A stretch of 64,000 nucleotides of DNA from Paenibacillus albiflavus. GTDB taxonomy: Bacteria; Bacillota; Bacilli; Paenibacillales; NBRC-103111. Below, in pieces: positions 42,886 to 52,291 of this stretch. Made by a program: the position numbers and the translations under genes. The notes beneath the pieces are model-generated. The model ran no database searches, was not told the DNA's origin, and worked only from the letters and a program-made list of their open reading frames with translations. Positions within the stretch are counted from its first letter, which is position 1. Each line of letters opens with the position of its first letter. The stretch is taken from assembly GCF_004344915.1 (NCBI RefSeq), contig NZ_SKFG01000027.1, positions 1 to 64,000 on the forward strand. Direction: 5' to 3'.

Positions 42886-43119
42886 TTAGACTAGTTCAAA
42901 TGCATCAAGAATTTGCTTGCGCTCTTCATCGGTGCCTTCAAATTTCTCGACACTAAAACGATCTTGAGCCCATTGTATTAACGCTGATCTGCTTAAAAAA
43001 GTATATGTATCTTCTCCCCACTGATCAGATATGACTCTAGCGATATACCTCGTTCCATTGACTTCAACTGTAAGCATATTCCATTTATCTTGTTTGTAGA
43101 TTACATGTTTTTTTATCAT
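42886..43119 (-). CDS. hypothetical protein, 77 residues
   Basis: Reads MIKKHVIYKQDKWNMLTVEV, then NGTRYIARVISDQWGEDTYT and an E/D-rich end. Soluble, mixed alpha/beta, with no membrane segment. Start at ATG 43119 with CGGAG about 10 nt upstream; a longer frame to 43191 lacks an SD. The stop is just before the TerC promoter. I do not recognise it. Confidence 0.6.
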   Translation of the reverse strand: MIKKHVIYKQDKWNMLTVEVNGTRYIARVISDQWGEDTYTFLSRSALIQWAQDRFSVEKFEGTDEERKQILDAFELV

Positions 43120-43213
43120 GAAGGTTGACTCCGTTTCATTAACATTTTGCCCCATCATAACGCAATAAATTGGTGTTTGCAAGGCATGCAATACCTCATA
43201 GCAAAGAAATTAA

Positions 43214-43239
43214 CCCTTAGGTCTTTCATGACCAAAGGG
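43214..43239 (-). terminator. terminator after the nitroreductase gene
   Basis: CCCTT-t-GGTC pairs with GACC-t-AAGGG over a 6-nt loop on the minus strand, followed by TTAATTTCTTT. Confidence 0.7.
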
Positions 43240-43249
43240 CTGGATGAGA

Positions 43250-43900
43250 TTACTCAATAATTTGCAAGATTTCATCAATTTCTTTGCGCGGAAGCTTGTT
43301 CGGACGATCTGCTGTTGGATGACCTAGTGCGATAACCATGTTGATTTGGCACTCTGCAGGGATCTCCAGATAGGATCTGATTTGATCTTGTGCGAGTAGG
43401 ACAGGTCCTGTCATTGGACAAGTTGCGAGCCCCCTTGCGTGTGCAGCTAGCATCAGATTCTGGATGGCTAAACAGGAACTCTTAATTCCTTCTTCCTCCC
43501 ATACAGCGTCATCAACGAGCTTAATGGGATCAAATATTTTTTCACGGAATTTGGAATTATATGGAGTCGCCAAGCAAATAATGAGTGCGGGAGCGTTTGC
43601 GAATGCCGTTGCATAAGGGCCAAATGATTTGCTTAGAAGCTTGGCTTCCTTAGCTAGTCCATTCTCTTCTGCATAGGCTGCCCTTGCATGGAGCTGATCC
43701 CACGTTAATTGTTCAATATGTTTAATCATACCAGCGTTCGTAATTGCTATAAATTTCCAAGTTTGCGAATTAGTATCGCTTGGTGCATATCTAGCACAAT
43801 CAATGATCTCACGTATATCCTCGATTGCTACTTTCTCTTCTGTAAACTTACGAATCGAGCGTCTACCTTGAATAATTTCTTTTAAATCAGTATACTGCAT
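43250..43900 (-). CDS. nitroreductase family protein
   Basis: 216 residues. FMN-binding nitroreductase fold: RRSIRKFTEEKV near residue 13, WKFIAIT, and the C-terminal GLATCPMTGPVLL and ALGHPTADRPNKLPRKEIDEIL. It reduces nitro compounds, quinones or flavins with NAD(P)H. Start at ATG 43900 with AGTAGG about 10 nt upstream; an upstream ATG (43930) is an alternative. Monocistronic, followed by a terminator. Confidence 0.9.
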   Translation of the reverse strand: MQYTDLKEIIQGRRSIRKFTEEKVAIEDIREIIDCARYAPSDTNSQTWKFIAITNAGMIKHIEQLTWDQLHARAAYAEENGLAKEAKLLSKSFGPYATAFANAPALIICLATPYNSKFREKIFDPIKLVDDAVWEEEGIKSSCLAIQNLMLAAHARGLATCPMTGPVLLAQDQIRSYLEIPAECQINMVIALGHPTADRPNKLPRKEIDEILQIIE

Positions 43901-44013
43901 GAACAATTTACCTACTTTCCCTAATCTCAATAAAATTCATTGTTTTCTAAGTTTAGACCAAGCATACATCTTCATTCAATAGGTGATAGACCTTCATGCT
44001 GTTTATGCAATAC

Positions 44014-44043
44014 TGGAAAAGCGTTAACCGAACATTGTATAAT
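44014..44043 (+). promoter_or_regulatory. candidate promoter for the curcumene synthase gene
   Basis: TGGAAA, 18-bp spacer, TATAAT, about 90 bp before the TTG start at 44133. Confidence 0.5.
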
Positions 44044-44132
44044 GGCTATTATATTCGCAATATGTATGGAATCCATAATCATCGCATTATTTGTGAAATG
44101 TGTAATTTGATTAACAGCATGGAGGCTATCTG

Positions 44133-45233
44133 TTGAACTATAATATAACTTCACAAGCTCTCATTCCAACAGGTCCAATATCACTTATGCGTCGGGTTTA
44201 CCGTTATGTATTTCCGGAGGTTAAGGAACAATTGCAAGGCTGGTTGACAGCAGCAGAACGAATTCCCGATCCAGAGCTGAGAAAACAGGCTATTGACAGT
44301 ATTACGCACAAAGAATTTCACTGTCAAGGAGGTGCGATTTACGCTTCTGCTAATCTTCCTATGCGGGGCTATCTCATCCCATTAATTGTTGCTTTCCAGA
44401 CGATTAGTGATTATTTGGACAATTTGTGTGATCGAAGCACGTCTCTTGATCCCGAGGATTTTCGTCTCTTGCATCAGTCCATGCTGGACGCGATCAATCC
44501 TGAAGCAGCTTTAGTCAATTACTATGCTCTTCGCAAGGAGCAAGATGATGGCGGATACTTGCATGATTTGGTCACTACATGTCAAGCATGCATTCGTGAA
44601 TTACCATCGTACAAGCTGACCGAACAATCGGTTCGGAATTTTGTATCGCTCTACATTGATTTGCAGGTGTATAAACATATTAACATTGAACTGAGGGAAA
44701 AGGCACTAATAAATTGGTGGAATGAGCATAAGGCGGACTTTCCTCAGCTGTCTTGGAATGAGTTTGCATCCGCTACAGGCTCAACGCTTGGCGTATTCAT
44801 GATGTTTCTTGCAGCATGTGATCCTGATTTGCCAGAAGCTGAGATTGAGCGAATAAATGAAGCTTATTTCCCTTATGTTGGCGGTCTACATATTCTACTT
44901 GATTATTTAATCGATCAGGAAGAAGATAGACTTGGCGGGGATTTGAACTTCTGTACTTATTTTAACAGTATGAGTGAGACAACGGAGAGAATTGCCTTTA
45001 TGGCAAGGAATGCTCGTGACAAAATTTTGTATTTGGAGCATCCAAAATTTCATCGTATGATAATTGAGGGTTTATTAGCGTTGTATTTATCGGATCCTAA
45101 GGTTAGAAGACAACCTGAAGTTAAACATATCTCTCGAAAATTAATGCAGAAGAGTCCATTAACGAGATTATTCTTTTTCATCAATTCTTTATGGATACGC
45201 GCCAAATCTGATCCGATAACAACGCAAGATTAG
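44133..45233 (+). CDS. ytpB: tetraprenyl-beta-curcumene synthase
   Basis: 366 residues of the YtpB (DUF2600) family, which cyclises heptaprenyl diphosphate (C35) to tetraprenyl-beta-curcumene. Family motifs: ITHKEFHCQGGAIYAS, the Asp-rich DYLDNLCDR in place of the usual DDxxD of class I terpene synthases, and LLDYLIDQEEDRLGGDLNFC. The product is the substrate for sporulenol synthase, found here at 1-1563. Start is TTG 44133 with GGAGG 7 nt upstream. Alone in its transcript as far as seen. Confidence 0.94.
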   Translation: MNYNITSQALIPTGPISLMRRVYRYVFPEVKEQLQGWLTAAERIPDPELRKQAIDSITHKEFHCQGGAIYASANLPMRGYLIPLIVAFQTISDYLDNLCDRSTSLDPEDFRLLHQSMLDAINPEAALVNYYALRKEQDDGGYLHDLVTTCQACIRELPSYKLTEQSVRNFVSLYIDLQVYKHINIELREKALINWWNEHKADFPQLSWNEFASATGSTLGVFMMFLAACDPDLPEAEIERINEAYFPYVGGLHILLDYLIDQEEDRLGGDLNFCTYFNSMSETTERIAFMARNARDKILYLEHPKFHRMIIEGLLALYLSDPKVRRQPEVKHISRKLMQKSPLTRLFFFINSLWIRAKSDPITTQD

Positions 45234-45282
45234 ATCATATACAAATGAAAAGACAACTTTTCGCTAATAGGAGGACGAGGAA

Positions 45283-46251
45283 ATGTCAGCAGTTAAATCA
45301 ATTGCAGTTCTAACAAGTGGTGGAGATTCCCAAGGTATGAACGCAGCTGTAAGAGCTGTCGTAAGAAGTGGTTTATATCATGGGCTAAAGGTGTACGGTA
45401 TTCAACGTGGTTATCAAGGATTGCTTAATGATGATATTCGTGAGATGGATCTAAGAAGCGTTGGTGATATTATTCAACGTGGAGGTACTATTCTGCAATC
45501 CGCAAGATGCCAGGAGTTCCGTACAGAAGAAGGTCAGAAGAAGGGTGCCGAAATTCTCAAAAATCGTGGTATTGATGGTCTGATCGTTATTGGTGGCGAC
45601 GGCTCTTATCAAGGTGCGAACAAGCTAAGCAAGCTTGGCATCAAAACGATGGGTATTCCAGGCACAATTGATAATGATATCGCCTATACCGATTTCACAA
45701 TTGGATTCGATACAGCTGTCAGCATTGTAGTTGATGCAATTAATAAACTGCGTGACACCATGTCCTCTCACGAGCGTTCATCTGTAGTAGAAGTAATGGG
45801 TCGCCATTGTGGTGATATTGCGCTATACGCGGGTCTAGCAAGCGGTGCGGAAACGATTCTAGTACCTGAAGTACCGTTCCAGCTTGATAAGGTTGCTGAG
45901 CGTATGAAGGAGAATTTCGCACATGGCAAGCGTCACAGTATCGTTGTCGTTGCTGAAGGCTATGGCAAAGCAGATGATGTGGTTGAAAGCCTGAATAAAG
46001 TAGGCGGAATCGATGCACGTGTAACTGTTCTTGGACATATTCAACGCGGTGGTACACCTACACATAATGACCGTGTACTTGGTTCAAGATTAGGTGACTT
46101 TGCAGTTCGCAGACTAATCGAGGGTGATTCAGGCAAAGGCTGCGGCGTTATTAACGGTGAGCTGATTGCTACGGATATCGATAAAGTTGTCAATTCCAAG
46201 AAACCATTTAACATGGAACTATACGAGTTAGCGGTTCGCTTATCTCAATAA
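45283..46251 (+). CDS. pfkA: ATP-dependent 6-phosphofructokinase
   Basis: 322 residues, the bacterial short PFK. Motifs: TSGGDSQGMNAAVRAVVR at the start (Q where P is usual), VIGGDGSYQGANKL, and PGTIDNDI. The loop reads GTIDNDIAYTDFTIGFDTA. Binding segments VEVMGRHCG and HIQRGGTPT are intact. It is not next to pykA, unlike many Bacillus. GGAGGACGAGGAA gives a strong SD. A terminator follows. Confidence 0.96.
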   Translation: MSAVKSIAVLTSGGDSQGMNAAVRAVVRSGLYHGLKVYGIQRGYQGLLNDDIREMDLRSVGDIIQRGGTILQSARCQEFRTEEGQKKGAEILKNRGIDGLIVIGGDGSYQGANKLSKLGIKTMGIPGTIDNDIAYTDFTIGFDTAVSIVVDAINKLRDTMSSHERSSVVEVMGRHCGDIALYAGLASGAETILVPEVPFQLDKVAERMKENFAHGKRHSIVVVAEGYGKADDVVESLNKVGGIDARVTVLGHIQRGGTPTHNDRVLGSRLGDFAVRRLIEGDSGKGCGVINGELIATDIDKVVNSKKPFNMELYELAVRLSQ

Positions 46252-46260
46252 TAAATATGA

Positions 46261-46313
46261 AAAGAACAGCAGCTGGGGGGTAAAAACCTTATCCTAGTTG
46301 CTGTTCTTTTTAT
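46261..46313 (+). terminator. terminator after pfkA
   Basis: AAAGAACAGCA-g-CT pairs with AG-t-TGCTGTTCTTT, followed by TTTATTT. Confidence 0.8.
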
Positions 46314-46321
46314 TTAGTATT

Positions 46322-47530
46322 TTAAAACTTAACACCTTCGGTATAGTTATTTCCAGCATTCCATAATAAGTATTCTTCAACGCCGTTGTCTTTGAGCGCT
46401 CGAATCTGTTCTTCGAGTTCATGCTTGCCGTATGTGATATGTCCTTTAACCCATGTGGCTGTAAAATCTTGAATCCATGGTCGAATGATTGGTTTTATAT
46501 TCATTTCCTTCAATCTAGTTAGTTTCTTTTCCGTATCGATAGAAGCGCCATTAATTGTCTGGTATGGTGCAGCATCTGGTACTTTGGCGCCAAACCAACC
46601 TTCTGAGTAATGACTTGGATAAATCATAGGTGAGATCACATCGACATTCGCAGAGATCGTCTCGAAATCCTGACCAATCCCTTCAGCCGCCGGTACAGAA
46701 GCTGCATATCCAAAAATATCGACTGAAACCCGTACGCCAAGCGGCTCAAGCTGCTCCTTCGCGTACTTCACAAATTCAGAAATCACCTGAATTCTCGAAC
46801 GATCATCTTTGGTATATTTTAAAGAATCGGCTTTCTTCTCAAACCCTTCAGGGAAGCGAACATAATCGAACTGAATTTCCTTAAAACCTACTTTGGCAGC
46901 TTCTTTAGCAACATTGATATTATAATCCCATATTTCTTTGAGATAAGGATTAACGAAGCTTTCCTTGCGGCCGTTCTGCCATACGGTACCATTAGATGAA
47001 ACATAGGATTGTTCTGGTTTCATATTGGCATAAATCGAATCTTTAAACACGACGATTCTGCCTATCGGATAGATATCATGCTCTTGCAGGGTAGCTGTTA
47101 GTTTATGGATATCAGCAATATTCTTCTTTGTTGTACCAAGATTCGTTAGCTCTGGATTCCCGGTATCAAAGGTGATGTAACCGTAATCATCTTTGACATC
47201 AATAACCATCGCATTAAGTTCCGTCTTGTCTAGCAAATTTACTAAACTATCAAATTTCTTGCCGCCAGCTACATGTGAGGTCACATAAATACCTTTGACC
47301 TTCGGTGAATTAGGCTCTGGATCTTTCTTGCTCGCAGGCAATAAATAATCGAGTGGACCTGCTGGCTTATCGGGGTCTTTGGTGCCATTAGTTGCTGAAC
47401 CAGGTTGAACTTCAACAATTGCATTCTTTGAATCTAGTGAGGCTTGGACTAGCTGCTCAAAGGTAACATCAGAACTTGCGGCTGATAGATTTCCCCAAAC
47501 CATTAATAAGGATGCTAATAACATTTCCAT
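46322..47530 (-). CDS. putative glycoside hydrolase, DUF4015 family
   Basis: About 402 residues. Short hydrophobic N-terminus (MEMLLASLLMVWGNLSAASS) that may be an unusual signal peptide, since it has no basic residue in front; the alternative ATG at 47548 adds a Lys. The DUF4015 (GH13-like TIM barrel) domain starts near KVKGIYVTSHVAGGKKFDSL. Motifs: DVKDDYGYITFDT, IQFDYVRFPEG (the conserved D-Y-V-R-F-P), VDIFGYAAS, ISPMIYPSHYSEGWFG and IRPWIQDF. Activity is not established. Start at ATG 47530 (GGGAGAG 9 nt upstream). Confidence 0.88.
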   Translation of the reverse strand: MEMLLASLLMVWGNLSAASSDVTFEQLVQASLDSKNAIVEVQPGSATNGTKDPDKPAGPLDYLLPASKKDPEPNSPKVKGIYVTSHVAGGKKFDSLVNLLDKTELNAMVIDVKDDYGYITFDTGNPELTNLGTTKKNIADIHKLTATLQEHDIYPIGRIVVFKDSIYANMKPEQSYVSSNGTVWQNGRKESFVNPYLKEIWDYNINVAKEAAKVGFKEIQFDYVRFPEGFEKKADSLKYTKDDRSRIQVISEFVKYAKEQLEPLGVRVSVDIFGYAASVPAAEGIGQDFETISANVDVISPMIYPSHYSEGWFGAKVPDAAPYQTINGASIDTEKKLTRLKEMNIKPIIRPWIQDFTATWVKGHITYGKHELEEQIRALKDNGVEEYLLWNAGNNYTEGVKF

Positions 47531-47615
47531 GCTGTTTTTCTCTCCCATCGATTAACTATTTTTCATTATAATGCATGATTGGAATCGAAAGAAGAGGTCT
47601 TTTGGCATAGAACGT

Positions 47616-47656
47616 AAAAAAAGAAAAAGCCTGATAGCATATCGATGCTAACAGGC
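47616..47656 (-). terminator. terminator after tatA
   Basis: GCCTG-t-TAGCAT pairs with ATGCTA-t-CAGGC on the minus strand, then a T-rich run. Confidence 0.8.
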
Positions 47657-47669
47657 AGTTTATGTAGGT

Positions 47670-47888
47670 TTACTTGCTGCTATTATTGTTTACTTGAAGC
47701 TCTTCGGTACGTGCTGCTTCTACAGGCTTGGCCTTATCCGCTTCGTCTGAAGTGATGCCTGCTGTAGCATTTTTGAATTCTTTGAACATTCTACCGAAAC
47801 TGCGACCTAGCTCAGGCAATTTGTTAGGACCGAACAATAACAATGCAACTAATACTACGATTAAAATATGCCATGGAGATAAACCCAT
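47670..47888 (-). CDS. tatA: twin-arginine translocase subunit TatA
   Basis: 72 residues. N-terminal membrane helix (ILIVVLVALLLFGPNKLPEL) with the TatA/E signature FGPNKLPELGRSFGRMFKEFK, an amphipathic helix and a charged tail. Single-component Tat partner. No tatC is in the window, so the TatC must be elsewhere. Start at ATG 47888 with GAGGTGA 5 nt upstream. Confidence 0.93.
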   Translation of the reverse strand: MGLSPWHILIVVLVALLLFGPNKLPELGRSFGRMFKEFKNATAGITSDEADKAKPVEAARTEELQVNNNSSK

Positions 47889-48003
47889 TATAATCACCTC
47901 ATTCTATATCATAACATTAATACTGATCTACTACATATTCTAATTATTACAAAAGTCAAAACAAATCACAAAGAAAAACGGTTTCACTATTATTAGTATT
48001 AGC

Positions 48004-48040
48004 AAAAAAAACGCCTTCTTCAGTGAAGCAAGGCGTTTTT
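48004..48040 (-). terminator. terminator overlapping the end of the 48020-48208 gene
   Basis: On the minus strand AAACGCCTT pairs with AAGGCGTTT, followed by TTTTTG. The first arm overlaps the last sense codons (AAC GCC TTG), so the stop codon falls inside the hairpin. Confidence 0.8.
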
Positions 48041-48208
48041 GCGATGCTCGTTAATGCTGTGCTGTATGATCTCAAGGACATCCTCAGCTTGTAACTTCTC
48101 AACTCCATACATGAGAATAATATCAGAATCCAGCTCAAAGTTAGTAAGTGAGGCGTATAACTCAGGTGTTAATCTCATTACAATCCTGGATAACTTAACA
48201 GTTTCCAT
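48020..48208 (-). CDS. hypothetical small protein, 62 residues
   Basis: Reads METVKLSRIVMRLTPELYAS, then LTNFELDSDIILMYGVEKLQ. Soluble, helical, with no motif I know. Start at ATG 48208 with GGAAGGG about 8 nt upstream. The terminator arm overlaps its last codons. Confidence 0.6.
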   Translation of the reverse strand: METVKLSRIVMRLTPELYASLTNFELDSDIILMYGVEKLQAEDVLEIIQHSINEHRKNALLH

Positions 48209-48334
48209 TTCGATCACCCTTCCAATCTTAGGATTAGAAAAAGCTTAATCAGAAATAATACAGCCAAGCCAGAACTATTATGAAATTCTTTTTTATTATA
48301 ACATATTTATACAGTTGTTAATATGAATATTTGA

Positions 48335-49156
48335 TTAGTCTAATCGATTAAATTTACCCCAAATACCGACTGTTTCTACAATATTGACAAAGGCATTGGC
48401 ATCTACACCAGTCACAAGCCGTTTCAGTTCGGCTAGTTCATATTTGGTCGTAACGGTCATAAGTACATCTTGCGAACCTTGAGAGTAAGCCCCTTCTGCC
48501 TTCATCACGGTCACGCCGCGAGGTAAGCGAAGCAGGCAGGTAAGCATTTCCTGTTTCTTGGACGTTACGATAAAAGCTGTAACCTTGATATGACGGATAT
48601 GCACCGTATCAATTACAAGGCTGGCTAGATAAATGGCAAGCATCGAGTTTAACGCCAAGTCCCAATTGTCGTTCTTGTAGCCGAGAATGATGATTACAAT
48701 CGCATTCAGGACAGTAAGAACAGTACCAAGTGGGAAATCATAACGTCTTGTAAGAATGAGACCAACAATATCAAATCCACCACTTGATCCGCCAATCCTA
48801 AGTAAGATACCAGCACCTAATCCTACAAGCACACCGCCAGAAACTGCAGCAAGAATTGAATTATGCACGATTTCCTCAGCTGGAATTAATCCCATGAACC
48901 AGGTCGTTAGAATAACTGAAACGACACTGATCATAATAAATCTACGTCCAATAACAATTAGACCCCAAATAATGATCGGTAGATTGAACAAAAAGTACAG
49001 AAGGGGGATACTCCAATCCGTAAAGTAACCGACTAGCATGGCTACGCCAGATACGCCTCCGCTGAGCAATTTATGCGGGATCAAAAACCAGTTAAATCCG
49101 ATGGTGATTATAATGTTGCCAATTAAAATTAATAATAAATCTGATAGCTTCCTCAA
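48335..49156 (-). CDS. YitT family membrane protein
   Basis: 273 residues. Membrane part (1-160, about five helices) with the family segments LSGGVSGVAML, GGSSGGFDIVG and LTRRYDFPLGTVLTVLN. A C-terminal soluble DUF2179 domain (about 190-273) starts near TAFIVTSKKQEMLTCLL and contains GAYSQGSQDVLMTVTTKYEL. DUF2179 may sense a small ligand. Transport role is inferred, substrate unknown. Confidence 0.92.
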   Translation of the reverse strand: MRKLSDLLLILIGNIIITIGFNWFLIPHKLLSGGVSGVAMLVGYFTDWSIPLLYFLFNLPIIIWGLIVIGRRFIMISVVSVILTTWFMGLIPAEEIVHNSILAAVSGGVLVGLGAGILLRIGGSSGGFDIVGLILTRRYDFPLGTVLTVLNAIVIIILGYKNDNWDLALNSMLAIYLASLVIDTVHIRHIKVTAFIVTSKKQEMLTCLLRLPRGVTVMKAEGAYSQGSQDVLMTVTTKYELAELKRLVTGVDANAFVNIVETVGIWGKFNRLD

Positions 49157-49311
49157 TGCGAAATCACCTCATAAAATAGTCGGAGAATGCACACATCTTT
49201 TCTCCTTGTAACCATGCAACAGCGTTAACCCAATACAAATAATAAACGAAATCGGGAGAAAATCAAAATGATATGTTTTACAGATCTTACTGGTAATGTA
49301 CTGCTCCGTTA

Positions 49312-49525
49312 TGCTATAATACTTCGGTATATTCTTAAGAACGGACTTTCCCTTGCGTGAGAATGACTGTAGATGCAATCGTTTGGGTATGAAAGAACTT
49401 TGCTCGTTTTGATGAGAACAATATAAACGGATAGATGTCGTCCTTAAGGGTAATATTGACAAAGAGGCGCAGCACATCAGTAAGCTAGCTGCTCGGCCTG
49501 CTTAAATAAAGGAGAATGAACAATA
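49312..49525 (+). promoter_or_regulatory. promoter (TGnTATAAT) and long leader of the DEAD-box helicase gene
   Basis: An extended -10, TGC-TATAAT at 49312-49320, has no good -35. The leader to the TTG start is about 200 nt and contains partly complementary segments (CTTAAGaACGGAC near 49334 and GTCCTTAAGG near 49440; GCAGC/GCTGC near 49470). Long structured leaders are common upstream of cold-induced helicase genes. No named riboswitch is recognised. Confidence 0.55.
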
Positions 49526-51142
49526 TTGAAGACTTTTCAAGAGTTTGATTTATCACCAAAGGTATTACGTGCGGTTACAGAAATGGGCTTTGAAGAAGCT
49601 ACACCAATTCAGGAGAAAACGATCCCTCTAGCTATGGAAGGACGTGACCTAATTGGTCAAGCCCAAACGGGTACGGGTAAAACTGCAGCATTCGGATTAC
49701 CGTTAGTGAATAAAATTGATGTTACTGAGAATCGAATTGTTGCACTTATTATGTGTCCAACGCGTGAATTAGCGATTCAGGTTGCAGAAGAGATCAGTAA
49801 ATTGGGTAGATTCAAAGGAATTCGCTCGCTACCAATTTATGGTGGACAGGATATCGTTAAACAAATCCGTGCACTAAAAAAGAAACCACAAATTATTATT
49901 GGTACACCTGGTCGTTTGCTTGACCATATTAACCGCAAGACAATCAAGCTGGAAGACGTTCAAACGGTTGTTCTTGATGAAGCGGATGAAATGCTTGACA
50001 TGGGCTTCATGGAAGATATTCAATCTATCCTAAGCCAAGTACCTGAAGAACGTCACACGATGTTGTTCTCTGCTACGATGCCTGCGAATATTCAGAAATT
50101 AGCGCAACAATTCCTGCGTAATCCTGAGCATGTATCGGTTATCCCTAAACAAGTAAGTGCTCCAACAATTGATCAATCCTACATCGAAATCCATGAAAGA
50201 CAAAAATTCGAGGCGCTTAGCCGCTTAATAGATATGGAATCTCCAGAACTTGCGATCATTTTCGGTCGTACTAAGCGTCGTGTTGATGAATTGTCTGAAG
50301 CTCTTCAAAAGCGTGGTTATGCAGCTGAAGGCTTGCACGGCGACTTGTCCCAAAATCAACGCGATAGCGTAATGCGTAAATTCCGTGATGGCAGCATTGA
50401 TGTGCTTGTTGCAACAGACGTAGCTGCACGTGGACTCGATGTTTCAGGTGTAACACATGTTATCAACTTCGACTTGCCTCAAGATCCTGAGAGCTATGTA
50501 CACCGTATTGGTCGTACAGGCCGCGCAGGTAAAGAAGGTACAGCTTGGACATTCGTAACTCCTCGCGAAGTGGATCACTTGCATTTCATTGAGAAAGTTA
50601 CGCGTCACCGCATTATGAAAAAGCAGCTGCCAAGTGTTGCGGAAGCAATGGAAGGAAAGCAAAAAATTACAGCTACTAAGCTAATTGAAGCGATGCAAGA
50701 AGAAACACATGTTCAATACAAAGGCGTAGCGATTCAATTGCTTGAGCAATATGATTCGGTTAACTTGTTATCTGCGGCAATGCAGCTTCTTACAGGTGAG
50801 AAGAAAGATGTTGAGATCGAGCTAACACCTGAAGATCCATTACGTGCTAAGAAACGTCGCCCAGATGTTCGTTCACAAGGGCGCCGCATGGGTGGCGGCT
50901 CATATAGCGGCGGAAGTGCTGAACGTCGCTTTGAACGCTATAGCAAGGAAGGCGGATCACGCGGTCCTCGTAAAGATGGTTCTGGCAGCCGCGATGGTCG
51001 TACGGGTAGCGGCAGCTACAGAGATCGCAGCAGCAATAGCCGTGATTTCGATAGAAGCGGCAATAAAGATCGCAGTGACTACGGTTCTCGTGATCGTTCC
51101 AGGGCTCCTAAGCGCAATAGCGAAGGATCCCAAGACAAGTAA
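49526..51142 (+). CDS. cshA: DEAD-box RNA helicase CshA
   Basis: 538 residues. All core motifs: Q motif [10 protein letters not shown], motif I AQTGTGKT, Ia PTRELAIQ, Ib [20 protein letters not shown], and [12 protein letters not shown]. The C-terminal tail (about 440-538) is rich in R, G, S and D ([19 protein letters not shown] and onward), an RNA-binding tail. Acts in RNA degradosome and ribosome work in Bacillales. Start is TTG 49526 with AAAGGAG upstream. Confidence 0.96.
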   Translation: MKTFQEFDLSPKVLRAVTEMGFEEATPIQEKTIPLAMEGRDLIGQAQTGTGKTAAFGLPLVNKIDVTENRIVALIMCPTRELAIQVAEEISKLGRFKGIRSLPIYGGQDIVKQIRALKKKPQIIIGTPGRLLDHINRKTIKLEDVQTVVLDEADEMLDMGFMEDIQSILSQVPEERHTMLFSATMPANIQKLAQQFLRNPEHVSVIPKQVSAPTIDQSYIEIHERQKFEALSRLIDMESPELAIIFGRTKRRVDELSEALQKRGYAAEGLHGDLSQNQRDSVMRKFRDGSIDVLVATDVAARGLDVSGVTHVINFDLPQDPESYVHRIGRTGRAGKEGTAWTFVTPREVDHLHFIEKVTRHRIMKKQLPSVAEAMEGKQKITATKLIEAMQEETHVQYKGVAIQLLEQYDSVNLLSAAMQLLTGEKKDVEIELTPEDPLRAKKRRPDVRSQGRRMGGGSYSGGSAERRFERYSKEGGSRGPRKDGSGSRDGRTGSGSYRDRSSNSRDFDRSGNKDRSDYGSRDRSRAPKRNSEGSQDK

Positions 51143-51151
51143 TACAAAATT

Positions 51152-51187
51152 AAGAGCGAAGCATATCCATGCTTCGCTCTTCTTTGT
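51152..51187 (+). terminator. terminator after cshA
   Basis: AAGAGCGAAGCAT-atcc-ATGCTTCGCTCTT, followed by CTTTG. Confidence 0.85.
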
Positions 51188-51286
51188 ATATATGGTATAA
51201 AGCTTTCTATCTCTGGTGAAATAAGCTATAATTTAATTACATAAGGTTTACTTGCATTGTTGCTAAGTTACGAGGAGGCTGTGGAT

Positions 51287-52057
51287 TTGGAACTAAGAGG
51301 TTTTATGGGTGGGATTTACCGATTAACAGAATGGATCATGAGATTAGCGTTCATTAACTTGCTATGGCTTGCTTTTTCACTATTTGCACCAGTCTTTCTA
51401 CTTATTGTATTATACGCATTTGATCCCACCGTTGTAGATAAAGGATTCTACTTTCAAACGTTTATGCTTGTTGGTATCGTTGCTCCGTTTACCTTATTTC
51501 CGGCAACATCGGCGATGTTTGCGATTGTAAGGAAATTTGTACAAGGTGCAGATGATTCACCTATGTTCCGAACATTCTTTAAGGGCTTTAAAGAGAATTA
51601 CCTGAAGAGCATGATTGCGGGAATTTTGTTTGTGATAACCTGCTTCTTGATCTACTTCAATTATAACTTCTATTCACTGCAGGAAGGTAATTTAAAATTA
51701 TTGTCATATCTATTTTTGGTATTGACGGTTATCGTTATCATTACTATATGCTATTACTTTTGTTTTATCGTTCACATCGAAGCTAAGTTTACTCGATTAA
51801 TTAAGAATTCGCTTATGATGACGATCGGCAATCCAGTTGGATCACTCGTTATTTTGTTTGGTAATGTGGTCATTTTATATTTTTCCTATTTCCAATTTAC
51901 TTTCCTTGTCTTATTCTTCACAGGCAGTATGATGGCATTCTTAACATACTTTATGTTCCAGCGCGGCTTTGATAAAATGATTGCGAAGGTAGAGGCAATG
52001 CAGAACAAAGAAGCGGCTGCGAATGAGGAGCTTGAAGTGAAGAACGAGCCTAACTAG
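51287..52057 (+). CDS. YesL/DUF624 family membrane protein
   Basis: 256 residues. DUF624 membrane protein with about five helices: IMRLAFINLLWLAFSLFAPV near the N-terminus, a hydrophobic FTLFPATSAMFAIVRKFV segment typical of the family, then SMIAGILFVITCFLIYFNY and others. The Glu/Asn-rich tail is cytosolic. Many DUF624 genes sit beside sugar ABC transporters; here none is near. Start is TTG 51287, 8 nt after GAGGAGG. Confidence 0.85.
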   Translation: MELRGFMGGIYRLTEWIMRLAFINLLWLAFSLFAPVFLLIVLYAFDPTVVDKGFYFQTFMLVGIVAPFTLFPATSAMFAIVRKFVQGADDSPMFRTFFKGFKENYLKSMIAGILFVITCFLIYFNYNFYSLQEGNLKLLSYLFLVLTVIVIITICYYFCFIVHIEAKFTRLIKNSLMMTIGNPVGSLVILFGNVVILYFSYFQFTFLVLFFTGSMMAFLTYFMFQRGFDKMIAKVEAMQNKEAAANEELEVKNEPN

Positions 52058-52067
52058 GTGTTAATTG

Positions 52068-52096
52068 TTGAAAACAGAGCGTTCCTGATTTATAAT
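52068..52096 (+). promoter_or_regulatory. sigma-A promoter for 6S RNA
   Basis: TTGAAA, exactly 17 bp, TATAAT. Expected start near 52103. Confidence 0.75.
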
Positions 52097-52102
52097 GTGA
52101 AT

Positions 52103-52287
52103 ACTACATCCTGCGATGTTCGTTTCGGTTTTTAATGTTTTAAACCAATGACTGTTTCACGGGAGACCTACTATCGCACTACGGCTGACATGCCCTCGAA
52201 AAGGGACTTCAAAAGTGTTGCTGCGGTCACCCACCTGCGAGAGCGGGTTTGAAACACCTAAATCGGACGGCATATGCGGGTTTTTCT
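52103..52287 (+). ncRNA. ssrS: 6S RNA (ssrS)
   Basis: About 185 nt with no reading frame between YesL and the next gene. The 5' end ATCCTGCGATGTTCG and the segment CACGGGAGACCTAC resemble Bacillus 6S-2 RNA. The 3' half has GCTGCGGTCACCCACCTG, then GCGGGTTTGAAACACC, as in Firmicutes 6S RNAs. CCTGC near the start can pair with GCGGG at the end as the closing stem, ahead of a T run (GTTTTTC). The promoter is close to consensus. 6S RNA binds sigma-A RNA polymerase in stationary phase. Assignment rests on recalled consensus, not on a model search. Confidence 0.7.
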
Positions 52288-52291
52288 GTTA

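Noticed and set aside
49169-49477. 102-codon minus-strand frame upstream of cshA
   Set aside because: It lies opposite the promoter and leader of cshA, has no SD, and reads as random sequence.
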